Shown here piece after piece: positions 18,041 to 25,432 of a DNA stretch of 63,234 bases; within the stretch, counting starts at the first letter, position 1, and each line of letters opens with the position of its first letter. The stretch lies in the NCBI GenBank assembly GCA_016792865.1, contig JAEUMJ010000091.1, forward strand, positions 1 through 63,234. Reading direction: 5' to 3'. Made by a program: the position numbers and the translations under genes. The DNA is from Hyphomicrobiales bacterium. Its GTDB lineage: Bacteria; Pseudomonadota; Alphaproteobacteria; Rhizobiales; Aestuariivirgaceae. The notes below the pieces were generated by a model. That model had not been told where the DNA came from, ran no database searches, and saw nothing but the letters and a program-made list of their open reading frames with translations.

Positions 18041-18993
18041 CAGCGGATGATGTAGGTGAATTCCGGCCCGGTCTCAATGCGCAGGGCCTCTCCGGCCGGG
18101 GCGTCGAAGAACTCGCCGTCCATCACGAATTCGGATGTGGTTTCGATGCTGCAGGTGCTGACGGCATGGCTTGTGGCACCAGGCGGGGCCTTGCGATCCT
18201 CGCCGCCCATGATCGACGGAATGAACCAGCGGGGGATGCTGGGGACGGGATAGGGAAAGGTGGTGAGGCGGATCGGCCCGCTGCGTCCGCCCCAGAAGGG
18301 TCGCGTTCCGAGGATCAGCTTTTCCAGTGTCGTCGCCAGCGCCAGCAATTGCGTTCCGGTGGCAACGGTGACGCCGTTTGCCCGCACGGTGATCGGAAAG
18401 GGGCGATCGAAACGGTTCACGTCATGCGGGTTGGGGGCGGTGAACAGGCTCCTGCCCACGGCACCGGCGAGGGCGGCAAAGGTGGCGAAACTGCCCTTCA
18501 CGCCCCTGTCGTTCAACGAGACTTGCGTATAGCGGGTGGCGGCACTGACCGCTCCCGTTCCGAGGAACATACCGTGACGTACCTGCCCGTCACGCGCGTT
18601 CACGGCTCGGACGGTGGGCCTTCTCCGCAGGTCTTGGGCCACCGGCGATGCAATAAAGGCGGCCTGTGCGGCAATGCTGCGTGTGGTGTAGCCGATATCC
18701 GCCGCCGTCATGTTGGTGGTGCCGTGGGGCAACAGGCACAGGCGTGGCAGGACCGGAAAGAGGTCGGTTTCCGCCAGCAGGGTTTGTATGGCGTGCACCG
18801 TGCCGTCGCCCGACGAGATGAACAGGTCGGTGACGCCTGCGGAGGCGAAGCCGCGCATGATGTCTTCCAGGGATTCAAAGGCCGTGAGCACATGCACCTT
18901 CGCCGTTGCGTTGCCCTTGAGCGCCTCCGCCAGTGCAACTCCCTTGCCGTTTCCGCGCCCTGCCTTGGGATTGATCAGAACGCCTGCCGTCAT
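18040..18993 (-). CDS. LCB5/diacylglycerol kinase family lipid kinase, candidate ceramide kinase (CpgB-like)
   Basis: A 317-residue lipid kinase. It begins MTAGVLINPKAGRGNGKG, has the nucleotide-binding SSGDGTVHAIQTLL (GDGT motif, normally GGDGT) and the LPHGTTNMTAADIG loop, then the beta-sandwich lipid-binding half. Such enzymes phosphorylate diacylglycerol, sphingoid bases or ceramide with ATP. The start ATG (18991-18993) overlaps the CDP-alcohol phosphatidyltransferase stop as ATGA. Caulobacter makes ceramide 1-phosphate with a kinase of this class (CpgB); with a GNAT-type putative ceramide synthase nearby, ceramide is a good candidate substrate here, but diacylglycerol remains possible. 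Confidence 0.78.
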   Translation of the reverse strand: MTAGVLINPKAGRGNGKGVALAEALKGNATAKVHVLTAFESLEDIMRGFASAGVTDLFISSGDGTVHAIQTLLAETDLFPVLPRLCLLPHGTTNMTAADIGYTTRSIAAQAAFIASPVAQDLRRRPTVRAVNARDGQVRHGMFLGTGAVSAATRYTQVSLNDRGVKGSFATFAALAGAVGRSLFTAPNPHDVNRFDRPFPITVRANGVTVATGTQLLALATTLEKLILGTRPFWGGRSGPIRLTTFPYPVPSIPRWFIPSIMGGEDRKAPPGATSHAVSTCSIETTSEFVMDGEFFDAPAGEALRIETGPEFTYIIR

Positions 18994-20147
18994 TTCTGCG
19001 CCATCCAGGAGGTGAGCGTTCCGCCCGCCTGCGTCTTGGCTGAAAGGCCCTGCATCAGTTGCAGGGCGTGGAGGACGAGGCAGATGAGCGTCCATGCCGC
19101 CACCGCCAGAAGCCCCAGGTCGGGCCGCCAGAACAGCCAGCCCAGCGTGAGCAGGATCAGGTTCGGGTTGCGCCGTGCAGTGATCTGCCGGAAGAAGGTA
19201 TCGATGCGCCGCCAGATGTGGATTTCAAGGCCGAGCCACTTGATGCTGATGCCTTCAAAGATGCGTTGCAGCACATAGCCGCCGAGGATGATCAGCGTCA
19301 CCCACCAGAAGGCAGGGGCGGAGAGTTCCTGTCCCCAGGCCGAAAGGCCGAGCGCCCAGGCGATGTACCAGAAGGGGGGATGAACCAGATCGATGCCGTG
19401 GTCGAACACATCGCCCCACTTGCTTGAGGTCAGCGTGGTGCGGGCAAGCTTGCCGTCCACGGTGTCGAGAAAGGTCATCAGCCAGGCTGCAAGCAATCCC
19501 CAGCCATAGTCCCCCTTGAGGAAAAGGAAGAAGGCGGCGACCGTCGCAACAGCGGCGACGGAGGTGACCATGTTCGGGGTGACGTGACGCGCCGCCAGAA
19601 AGCGCGTGACATGAAAGGCCGGACGCGGCCAGAGGTGCTTCGTCACCAGATCGGTCGCACCCTTGTAGGTGCCCATGAACATGCGCCACGCAATCGCATC
19701 GCAGTTCTTGGGCGTGACGAGCAGTGCATAGGGTGTCTCGCGCTTGCGCAGCGCCTTCCAGAAGGCGACGTCGAGATCGGCGGGGGCCAGCGCCCGCAGG
19801 CCGGCGATGACGGGAATTCCGCCCCCCTTGAAGGCACTCTCGATTGCCGGAAGATGGCTTGCATCGACATGCGCCGCGAGGGCTGCATCGCCTTCGCTCG
19901 CCAGCAGCACAAGCCCGGGCGTAGACAACAGGCCAGCCACCAGGGGCTGGTCCAGAACCGCGTCTGCACGCACGATAAGTAACGGCCCCTGATGTCGGCG
20001 GGCTTCATCGGGCGTCAGCGTGCGTGTCAGCCCGGCGCGGGCGAACTGCACGGCAATGCGCTCCGGCAAGGTCTTGCCGAAGAGCGTCACGTTGCTCTCA
20101 CCCAATATGCACAGGGCGGTGTCGGAGGGTGGGGATTTCATGTCCAT
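18990..20147 (-). CDS. CDP-alcohol phosphatidyltransferase with an N-terminal nucleotidyltransferase-like domain
   Basis: A 385-residue protein. The second half is a membrane enzyme with about six hydrophobic segments and a perfect CDP-alcohol phosphotransferase motif D-x2-DG-x2-AR-x8-G-x3-D-x3-D, beginning DTVDGKLAR. The first about 170 residues resemble a degenerate MobA-like nucleotidyltransferase (SNVTLFGKTLPERIAVQFAR aligns with the region after the usual glycine-rich loop, which is missing). This layout recalls the fused cytidylyltransferase/phosphotransferase enzymes that make di-myo-inositol phosphate. It would move a phosphoalcohol head group from a CDP donor to a lipid. It sits 10 bp after the LptG-like gene. 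Confidence 0.82.
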   Translation of the reverse strand: MDMKSPPSDTALCILGESNVTLFGKTLPERIAVQFARAGLTRTLTPDEARRHQGPLLIVRADAVLDQPLVAGLLSTPGLVLLASEGDAALAAHVDASHLPAIESAFKGGGIPVIAGLRALAPADLDVAFWKALRKRETPYALLVTPKNCDAIAWRMFMGTYKGATDLVTKHLWPRPAFHVTRFLAARHVTPNMVTSVAAVATVAAFFLFLKGDYGWGLLAAWLMTFLDTVDGKLARTTLTSSKWGDVFDHGIDLVHPPFWYIAWALGLSAWGQELSAPAFWWVTLIILGGYVLQRIFEGISIKWLGLEIHIWRRIDTFFRQITARRNPNLILLTLGWLFWRPDLGLLAVAAWTLICLVLHALQLMQGLSAKTQAGGTLTSWMAQK

Positions 20148-20157
20148 GGGGCGGGGG

Positions 20158-21237
20158 TCAGACTCTCTCTGTCTGGAGCATCAGATAGGCCGCCACGGCG
20201 GCAAAGACCAGCACTGGCGCCCAGGCCGCAAGCCAGGGGGAAACGAAGCCCATTTCGCCCACCGACAGGGCAATCCCGTCAAGCACGAAGAAAATGAAGC
20301 CGAGGCCGATGCCGAGGCCGAACAGCATGCCGAGGCCGCCACCGCGACGGAAACGGGCAGCCAGCGGCACGCAGAGGCCCACCATGACAATGGCGATGAG
20401 GAAGGGCGTCAGCCGCTTGTGTTGCCACGTCTGGTAAACATACGTGGGCCTGATGCCGAAGCCCTGGTTGTCCACGAAATAGTTGAGATCGGAGTAGGTC
20501 ATTTCCTCCGGGTCACCCGAACGCTGCCCGGCCGCGGCGGGGCGCATCAGGCCCGTGTACTGCATCGCCTCTGCCTTTTCGGGCGGCTTGTTGCCGCGGA
20601 AATAGGTGACCGTCCCGGTCAGCGACCAGATGCCGTCCTTCAGTTCCGCCTGTTGCGCAAAGATCTGCTCCAGCAAGAGACCCTGTTCGTCACGACGGAA
20701 GATCACCACGTCCTGGAGCTTTCGGCTGTCACGGCTGGCTGTTGCGGCCCGCATGATGTCATTGCCGGAGCGCAGCCAGATCGGATCCTTCTCGCCGACC
20801 TTCAGGCGTTCCTTGCCGTAGTCGCCGATGGCCCATTCACGCAGGGCCGGGGCAGCCGCAGGAATTGCACGATCCAGCAAGGTGAAGTGGATGGCGCCCA
20901 CGAACAGGGCGAGGGGAATGAGCAGCAATGACAGCCGCGTGGGGGACACGCCGCTTGCCCAGATTGCCACCAGTTCGTTGCGATAGCTGAGTTCGGTGAG
21001 CGTGAGCAGGATTGCCATGAGCAGGCTCATGGGCAGGAAGGTGGCAAGCGTCAGCGGCATCCGGTGCAGGACATAGGTGGTGGCGGATTTCAGCGCGCTG
21101 CCATCGGGATCAATCGCGAGGATTTCCTTCGAGTAGGCGACCACTTCAAGCGTCAGCACAAACAGCGTGAGGCCGACCAGCACCGCGAAGAAGCGGGTCA
21201 GCACCATGCGGCTGATCATCCATGCGACAACTCTCAT
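20158..21237 (-). CDS. lptG: LptG-like permease (YjgP/YjgQ family) in a lipid head-group operon
   Basis: A 359-residue YjgP/YjgQ family protein with the standard plan: three N-terminal membrane helices (ISRMVLTRFFAVLVGLTLFV and following), a periplasmic beta-jellyroll domain (about residues 115-255) and three C-terminal helices. In LPS export LptF and LptG form the membrane part of the LptB2FG extractor. The start ATG 21235-21237 has AGGAG 6 bases upstream and overlaps the LptF-like stop as ATGA; a longer open frame upstream has no support. The next gene is the CDP-alcohol phosphatidyltransferase, so this pair may extract the lipid made by that operon and not LPS. That is inference. Confidence 0.85.
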   Translation of the reverse strand: MRVVAWMISRMVLTRFFAVLVGLTLFVLTLEVVAYSKEILAIDPDGSALKSATTYVLHRMPLTLATFLPMSLLMAILLTLTELSYRNELVAIWASGVSPTRLSLLLIPLALFVGAIHFTLLDRAIPAAAPALREWAIGDYGKERLKVGEKDPIWLRSGNDIMRAATASRDSRKLQDVVIFRRDEQGLLLEQIFAQQAELKDGIWSLTGTVTYFRGNKPPEKAEAMQYTGLMRPAAAGQRSGDPEEMTYSDLNYFVDNQGFGIRPTYVYQTWQHKRLTPFLIAIVMVGLCVPLAARFRRGGGLGMLFGLGIGLGFIFFVLDGIALSVGEMGFVSPWLAAWAPVLVFAAVAAYLMLQTERV

Positions 21238-22457
21238 GCCTCGCTCCTCCTGATTCCGAACAGCGAGAGGAGGCGGGCACCCATCCTGGAGGTGAACTCC
21301 TGCATCGGCACGAGCCACCGGTCGAGGCCATCGCCACCGAGCTTGAAGCTTGCCACATAGAAGCGCCACAGCGAGAACGCCGTGAGCAGTCCAAGCGGCA
21401 GCCATTGCGTGATCCAGGGCGAGATGCCGCTGGTGCGGGTGGCGAGGGCGCCTTGCTGGATGATCTCGTAATAGGCCACGAGCAGCGCCAGGGCGATGGC
21501 GATACGATAGGCACGCGGGCTGCGGGCGCGCCCGATGGCGAAGGGCAGGGCCAGGAACGGAAGCAGCAGCATCGACAGGATGCTGACGATGCGGCGATGC
21601 AGCTCCGAGCGGAACTCATCGGCAGTGACATTCTTGAAGTTGCTGCGGTCGCCGCTGGCAAGCTCGGTGATGAAGAGTTCCTGCTCGTCATTGCCGCGCG
21701 GGCGGAACAGGTCCTTGGAGACCTTGCCCAGCGGCGTGTCGGTGGTGGTGAATTCGGCAACGCCCGCCGTGTCCGGCTCCTTGCCGTTCAGGTTGTTCGG
21801 CCAGTTGCTGACGAGGAGGCGGTGGCCATTGTTGAGACGCAGTACCGGGCGCACCTGACCGGGCACGGGAATGAGCACGCCGTCGGAGGCTGTCAGCGTC
21901 TCGGCCCCCTTGTCGGCCTCGTAGTCGAACAGGAAGATGCGCTTGAAGGTGTTGTTGTTGCGGTCCAGCTTGTCGAGAATGAAGGTTCGCGACCCCGTTT
22001 CCATGAACACGCCCTCTTCTGCGAGATAGAAGGCATCGATGCTGGTGATATCGAATATGAGCGAGCGATAGGCATAGCGCGTCATCGGTTGCAGCCAGCC
22101 GAAGATGAAAGTGGACGCCAGCGCGAAGAGCAGCGACAGCATGAACACGGGCCAGGCGAGGCGGTGAAGGCCGATGCCTGAGGACAGCATCGCATCCAGT
22201 TCGTTGCTCTTCGACAGCTTGCTGAAGCCGAAGAGCAGGCCGATGAAGAGTGCGGCAGGCACGGCCGTGCCGAGATAGTGCGGCACCAGATAGGCCAGCA
22301 GCTCGAACACCGCCCCGACGGAGTTGTTCTTGCCCAGGGTCTTGTCGAGCAGGCGCACGAGGCGTTCGGCCAGGAGCATGCACAAGCCAATGCCGAGGCT
22401 GGCGCCCAACGGCGTCAGCACCTGTTTCAGGATGTATCTGTCAATGATTGTGAACAC
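21234..22457 (-). CDS. lptF: LptF-like permease (YjgP/YjgQ family) in a lipid head-group operon
   Basis: A 407-residue YjgP/YjgQ family protein starting at GTG 22455-22457 (AGGAAA six bases upstream). It has three N-terminal helices beginning IDRYILKQVLTPLGASLGIG, the conserved KLSKSNELDAMLSSGIGLHR loop of LptF proteins, a periplasmic jellyroll domain and three C-terminal helices. In alphaproteobacteria the LPS-export lptF/lptG pair is usually found near lptD and surA; neither is here. Instead the gene lies between a HIT hydrolase and head-group transfer enzymes. It lacks a nearby lptB ATPase gene, so it may share LptB with the LPS system. Confidence 0.85.
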   Translation of the reverse strand: MFTIIDRYILKQVLTPLGASLGIGLCMLLAERLVRLLDKTLGKNNSVGAVFELLAYLVPHYLGTAVPAALFIGLLFGFSKLSKSNELDAMLSSGIGLHRLAWPVFMLSLLFALASTFIFGWLQPMTRYAYRSLIFDITSIDAFYLAEEGVFMETGSRTFILDKLDRNNNTFKRIFLFDYEADKGAETLTASDGVLIPVPGQVRPVLRLNNGHRLLVSNWPNNLNGKEPDTAGVAEFTTTDTPLGKVSKDLFRPRGNDEQELFITELASGDRSNFKNVTADEFRSELHRRIVSILSMLLLPFLALPFAIGRARSPRAYRIAIALALLVAYYEIIQQGALATRTSGISPWITQWLPLGLLTAFSLWRFYVASFKLGGDGLDRWLVPMQEFTSRMGARLLSLFGIRRSEA

Positions 22458-22476
22458 GGGCTTTCCTGCGCCGGGT

Positions 22477-22914
22477 TTAGCCGGATGCCCGGAAGGCGTC
22501 CAGCAGCGCGGCATGGAGGGTCAAACGCTGTGGATCATCCAGTTGCGGTGCCTGCTTGAGGTCGGGAACGCCCGGCCAGCCGGGATCGGGGAAGGTCACC
22601 CCGGCCAGTTCCTGCGCCCCGTCATAGCGGGGCAGGACGTGGAAATGCACATGAGGGTCCACCATCATCAGGGCAAGGTAGTTGATCTTGTTGTAGGGCC
22701 GGAAACGGGCCAGCGACTGCTCGATTTTCAGGCTGACGCCTGCCAGCTCCGCGAAAGCCGGAGCGGGCAGCTGCGAGAGTGCGGTTGCGTCGCCTTTGGC
22801 TCCCAGCACCAGGGCGCCCAACGTCACCTGCTGCGGCCGCATCAGCACGCACCAATGGGCGGTTTCATGGAGCAGGGTGCCGGGATAGCCGAATTTGGCG
22901 AGGGTTGCGTTCAT
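22477..22914 (-). CDS. HIT family nucleotide hydrolase/transferase
   Basis: A 145-residue HIT-domain protein. The histidine triad is visible in MVDPHVHFHVLPRYD (H-x-H-x-H), with the AP4A hydrolase-like N-terminal half (ETAHWCVLMRPQQVTLGALV). HIT enzymes split nucleotide phosphoanhydride or phosphoramidate bonds. The start overlaps the metallophosphoesterase stop as ATGA, and the LptF-like gene follows 19 bp later. In this operon it could recycle CMP- or CDP-linked by-products; that is a guess from context. Confidence 0.85.
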   Translation of the reverse strand: MNATLAKFGYPGTLLHETAHWCVLMRPQQVTLGALVLGAKGDATALSQLPAPAFAELAGVSLKIEQSLARFRPYNKINYLALMMVDPHVHFHVLPRYDGAQELAGVTFPDPGWPGVPDLKQAPQLDDPQRLTLHAALLDAFRASG

Positions 22915-23822
22915 GCCTCAATGTCCTGCCCCAGGATGCCGGAACGGACATCCACAAACCTGCCGGTCGCGCCATGTAGCCGGCGGATGGTCAGGCGCGT
23001 CTGCCACTTTCCGCGGGCGCGATTGACGCTGTAGGCATGCCATTGGGCGCTTTCGTGGCCGTCCTTGTCCACCATGCTGGCGGAAGGAACCCCCACCACA
23101 AAGGCCCTGCCGGAGGCGGTGTCGAGGCCGTTGATCTGTGTCGTGTGATTGTGCCCGTGGATCACCAGTTCGGCGCCGCTGTCCTTCAGCACCTCGCGCA
23201 ATTCCGGGGCATCGGTGAGTGCACGGCGTGCAGGCGTCAGGCCGGGCAGGGGCGGGTGATGGATCATGACGAGGCGGTAGAAGCCGCGCGCCCCCAGATC
23301 GGCGAGGCGGGTGGCGAGGGCGGTGCGCTGTTCCTTGCCCAGCGTTCCGCCCGCCTTGTTGAGGCGTTGCGGCTGGGCGCTGCTCAGGCCGATGATCGCG
23401 ATGTTGCGGCGCAGCCGGACGAAGGGAAAGATGTGGTCGTTGCTGGAGCCGTCGCCCTCCATGAAGGGGTTCAGAAGCCCCAGCCCGGTGTCATGCGCGA
23501 GATGGACATAGGCGTCGTGATTGCCGGGCACCATCGTGAGGTCGGCGGGCGTGCCGACCGTCTTGAGCCATTCGAGGCCACGGCGGAATTCCGCCCGCGC
23601 CGCGATGTTCACGAGGTCGCCGGTAAAGCAGATGTGATCCGGGGCCTGGGCGTGGATATCGGCCCGCAGGGCATCGGCGTGGGCACGGATGTGCATGGCC
23701 CGTCGCCGCAACCCCCAGGAGAGTCCGCCGATGATGCGCTTCAGGCGGAAATCGCCAAACACGTCGGCAATGGCAACTGGCCCCAGGTGGACGTCGGAAA
23801 AATGGGCCAGTGTGAAGGACAT
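22911..23822 (-). CDS. Calcineurin-like metallophosphoesterase
   Basis: A 303-residue metallophosphoesterase with the full two-metal motif set: DVH in LAHFSDVHLGP, GDLVN in FTGDLVNIAA, GNHD in MVPGNHDAY, HHPP in MIHHPPLPG and GHNH in VIHGHNHTTQ. It opens the seven-gene lipid operon and is divergent by 90 bp from the plus-strand nucleotidyltransferase at 23913. Members of this superfamily include the lipid A enzyme LpxH and many phosphodiesterases; the substrate here cannot be read. A lipid or nucleotide pyrophosphate fits the context. Confidence 0.87.
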   Translation of the reverse strand: MSFTLAHFSDVHLGPVAIADVFGDFRLKRIIGGLSWGLRRRAMHIRAHADALRADIHAQAPDHICFTGDLVNIAARAEFRRGLEWLKTVGTPADLTMVPGNHDAYVHLAHDTGLGLLNPFMEGDGSSNDHIFPFVRLRRNIAIIGLSSAQPQRLNKAGGTLGKEQRTALATRLADLGARGFYRLVMIHHPPLPGLTPARRALTDAPELREVLKDSGAELVIHGHNHTTQINGLDTASGRAFVVGVPSASMVDKDGHESAQWHAYSVNRARGKWQTRLTIRRLHGATGRFVDVRSGILGQDIEA

Positions 23823-23912
23823 GGGGTGGTGGCGGGCTTCCGTTGACTTCGCGTGAATCGGATGCGAAGGAACCCCCTCCTTATTCCTTTCAACTCAACA
23901 GGTTCAAGTCTC

Positions 23913-24650
23913 GTGCGCGTCATCATTCTTGCCGCCGGCCAGGGCAAGCGGCTTCTGCCGCTGACCGCCGAAGTTCCCAAAGCCCTGCTCGATATCGGCG
24001 GGAAGGCCCTCATCGAACGCCAGATTGAAGCCTTTGCGGCATGTGGCATCAAGGATTTCGTTGTGGTCACAGGTTATGCCTCGGCCCTGATGGAGGAGAA
24101 GTTGCAGGCGATTGCGGCCCGCTATGGGGTGAAGGCCGCCGCCGTCTACAACCCGTTCTACGCCGTCGCCGACAATCTGGCCTCGTGCTGGCTGGCCCGC
24201 AGCGCCATGACCGGAGACTTCATCCAGGTGAACGGAGACAACGTGTTCCGCAGTGATCTGGTGGAGCGGTTGCTGTCCGCTCCGGAGAATCCCGTCAGCG
24301 TGGCGATCAATGTCAAGCAGGCCTACGATGCGGATGACATGAAGGTGATGATGGATCGTGGCCGCCTCACGGAGGTCGGCAAAACGCTTCCCGTCGATAC
24401 GGTGAATGCGGAAGCCATCGGCTTCTATGTGTTCCGCGGCGCGGGCGTGAAGGCCTACAGCGACGAGCTGGAACTGGCGATGCGCGATCCGCAGGGCTTG
24501 AAGCGCTGGTTCCCGTCTGCTGTCGGCTCGCTGGCGAAAAAAGTGACCGTTTCGACCATCGAGTGCACCGGATTGCGCTGGGCGGAAGTCGATTTTCCCG
24601 CCGACCTTGCCCATGCGCGCGCCCTCGTTACGGGGTGGGATCAACCCTGA
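23913..24650 (+). CDS. LicC/IPCT-like cytidylyltransferase, candidate maker of the CDP-alcohol donor
   Basis: A 245-residue sugar-phosphate-type nucleotidyltransferase. The start is taken as GTG 23913 because it gives the canonical MRVIILAAGQGKRLLPLTAE at the N-terminus (signature G-x-G-x-R); an in-frame GTG 60 bases upstream is possible. Next come EVPKALLDIGGKALIERQI and YNPFYAVADNLASCWLA, the latter typical of phosphocholine (LicC) and inositol-phosphate cytidylyltransferases. QVNGDNVF carries the metal-binding aspartate. It probably uses CTP and a phosphorylated small alcohol or acid; a phosphoglycerate cytidylyltransferase like CpgD of Caulobacter is one option. Divergent from the seven-gene operon. 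Confidence 0.75.
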   Translation: MRVIILAAGQGKRLLPLTAEVPKALLDIGGKALIERQIEAFAACGIKDFVVVTGYASALMEEKLQAIAARYGVKAAAVYNPFYAVADNLASCWLARSAMTGDFIQVNGDNVFRSDLVERLLSAPENPVSVAINVKQAYDADDMKVMMDRGRLTEVGKTLPVDTVNAEAIGFYVFRGAGVKAYSDELELAMRDPQGLKRWFPSAVGSLAKKVTVSTIECTGLRWAEVDFPADLAHARALVTGWDQP

Positions 24651-25432
24651 TCATTGCGGAGCCGGATGATCCTTTCGGCAAGGGCGTGATCTTCCGGCTT
24701 GTCCACATCGATAGCGGCCTCGGCAAAGGGCAACAACACGGGCACGATGCTGATGCCGATCCGGCGCGAGGCTTCCGCAAATGCTTTCCGAAGTGTGAGC
24801 CTGCCCGCGAGGAACGAGAACAGCGGGCCGAAGCCGAATGCCGCGACCAGCTTCCACGGCTTCTTGCGGTTCTGCTCGATCGCCGACCAGGTATCGAACA
24901 GGGCCAGCCCCTTTGGTGAGTTCACGGCAAAGAGATTGCACCCCGAAACGCGGTCGGGGCCAAGCCTGAAGAATGTGCGCTTCGTGTCGGGATAGGCAGC
25001 AAGAATGGTTTCCGCAGTGGCGAGCCCGACACAGAAATCCGCGCCGCTGGCCATGGCCTGGGCGCAGAACTCCGCCACCATCTCCGCCGTGAGCAGCGCA
25101 TGGTCGCCCGTCGTGACCAGGACGGGGTAAGACCCCGTGGCCATCACGGCCGCCTTCGCCGAGGCCGGGGCAGATGCTGCCGCAGCGATCATGCGTGTCT
25201 TGTCGGCCAGTGGGCCTGCCGCCGAGCGGCCCTGGTCGGCATCGTCGATGGAAACGAGGATCGGACGTGCCATGCCCGCCGCGGCAAGGGCGGTGAGAAC
25301 CCGTTGCAGCATGGGAACCCCGGCCACTGCCAGTGCGCATTTATGGGCGATGCCGAACGCCTTCGCCATGGGATCGTCCGGCCCGCGCCCGGCGGCCAGA
25401 ACCACGGCGTGCCATTTGGGATGGAAGCTCAC
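24641..25432 (-). CDS. MobA-like nucleotidyltransferase of the lipid cluster
   Basis: A 263-residue NTP transferase starting at GTG 25430-25432, which overlaps the stop of the upstream acyltransferase gene as GTGA. Residues near the N-terminus, HAVVLAAGRGPDDPMAKAFG, followed by HKCALAVAGVPMLQRVLTAL, form the nucleotide-binding loop; TTGDHALL holds the catalytic-type aspartate, and AIDVDKPEDHALAE at the end is the second metal site seen in MobA/CofC-like enzymes. It is the third gene of the ABC exporter-acyltransferase operon. In Caulobacter the cytidylyltransferase CpgD lies close to the ceramide synthase gene, so this gene and the one at 23913 are both candidates for that role. Confidence 0.72.
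   Translation of the reverse strand: MSFHPKWHAVVLAAGRGPDDPMAKAFGIAHKCALAVAGVPMLQRVLTALAAAGMARPILVSIDDADQGRSAAGPLADKTRMIAAAASAPASAKAAVMATGSYPVLVTTGDHALLTAEMVAEFCAQAMASGADFCVGLATAETILAAYPDTKRTFFRLGPDRVSGCNLFAVNSPKGLALFDTWSAIEQNRKKPWKLVAAFGFGPLFSFLAGRLTLRKAFAEASRRIGISIVPVLLPFAEAAIDVDKPEDHALAERIIRLRNDQG

Noticed and set aside
20158-22457. Reading the LptF/LptG pair as the ordinary LPS export genes
   Set aside because: Set aside as the preferred reading because no lptD, surA, lptA, lptB or lptC is nearby and the pair is coupled to head-group enzymes. It cannot be excluded without the rest of the genome.
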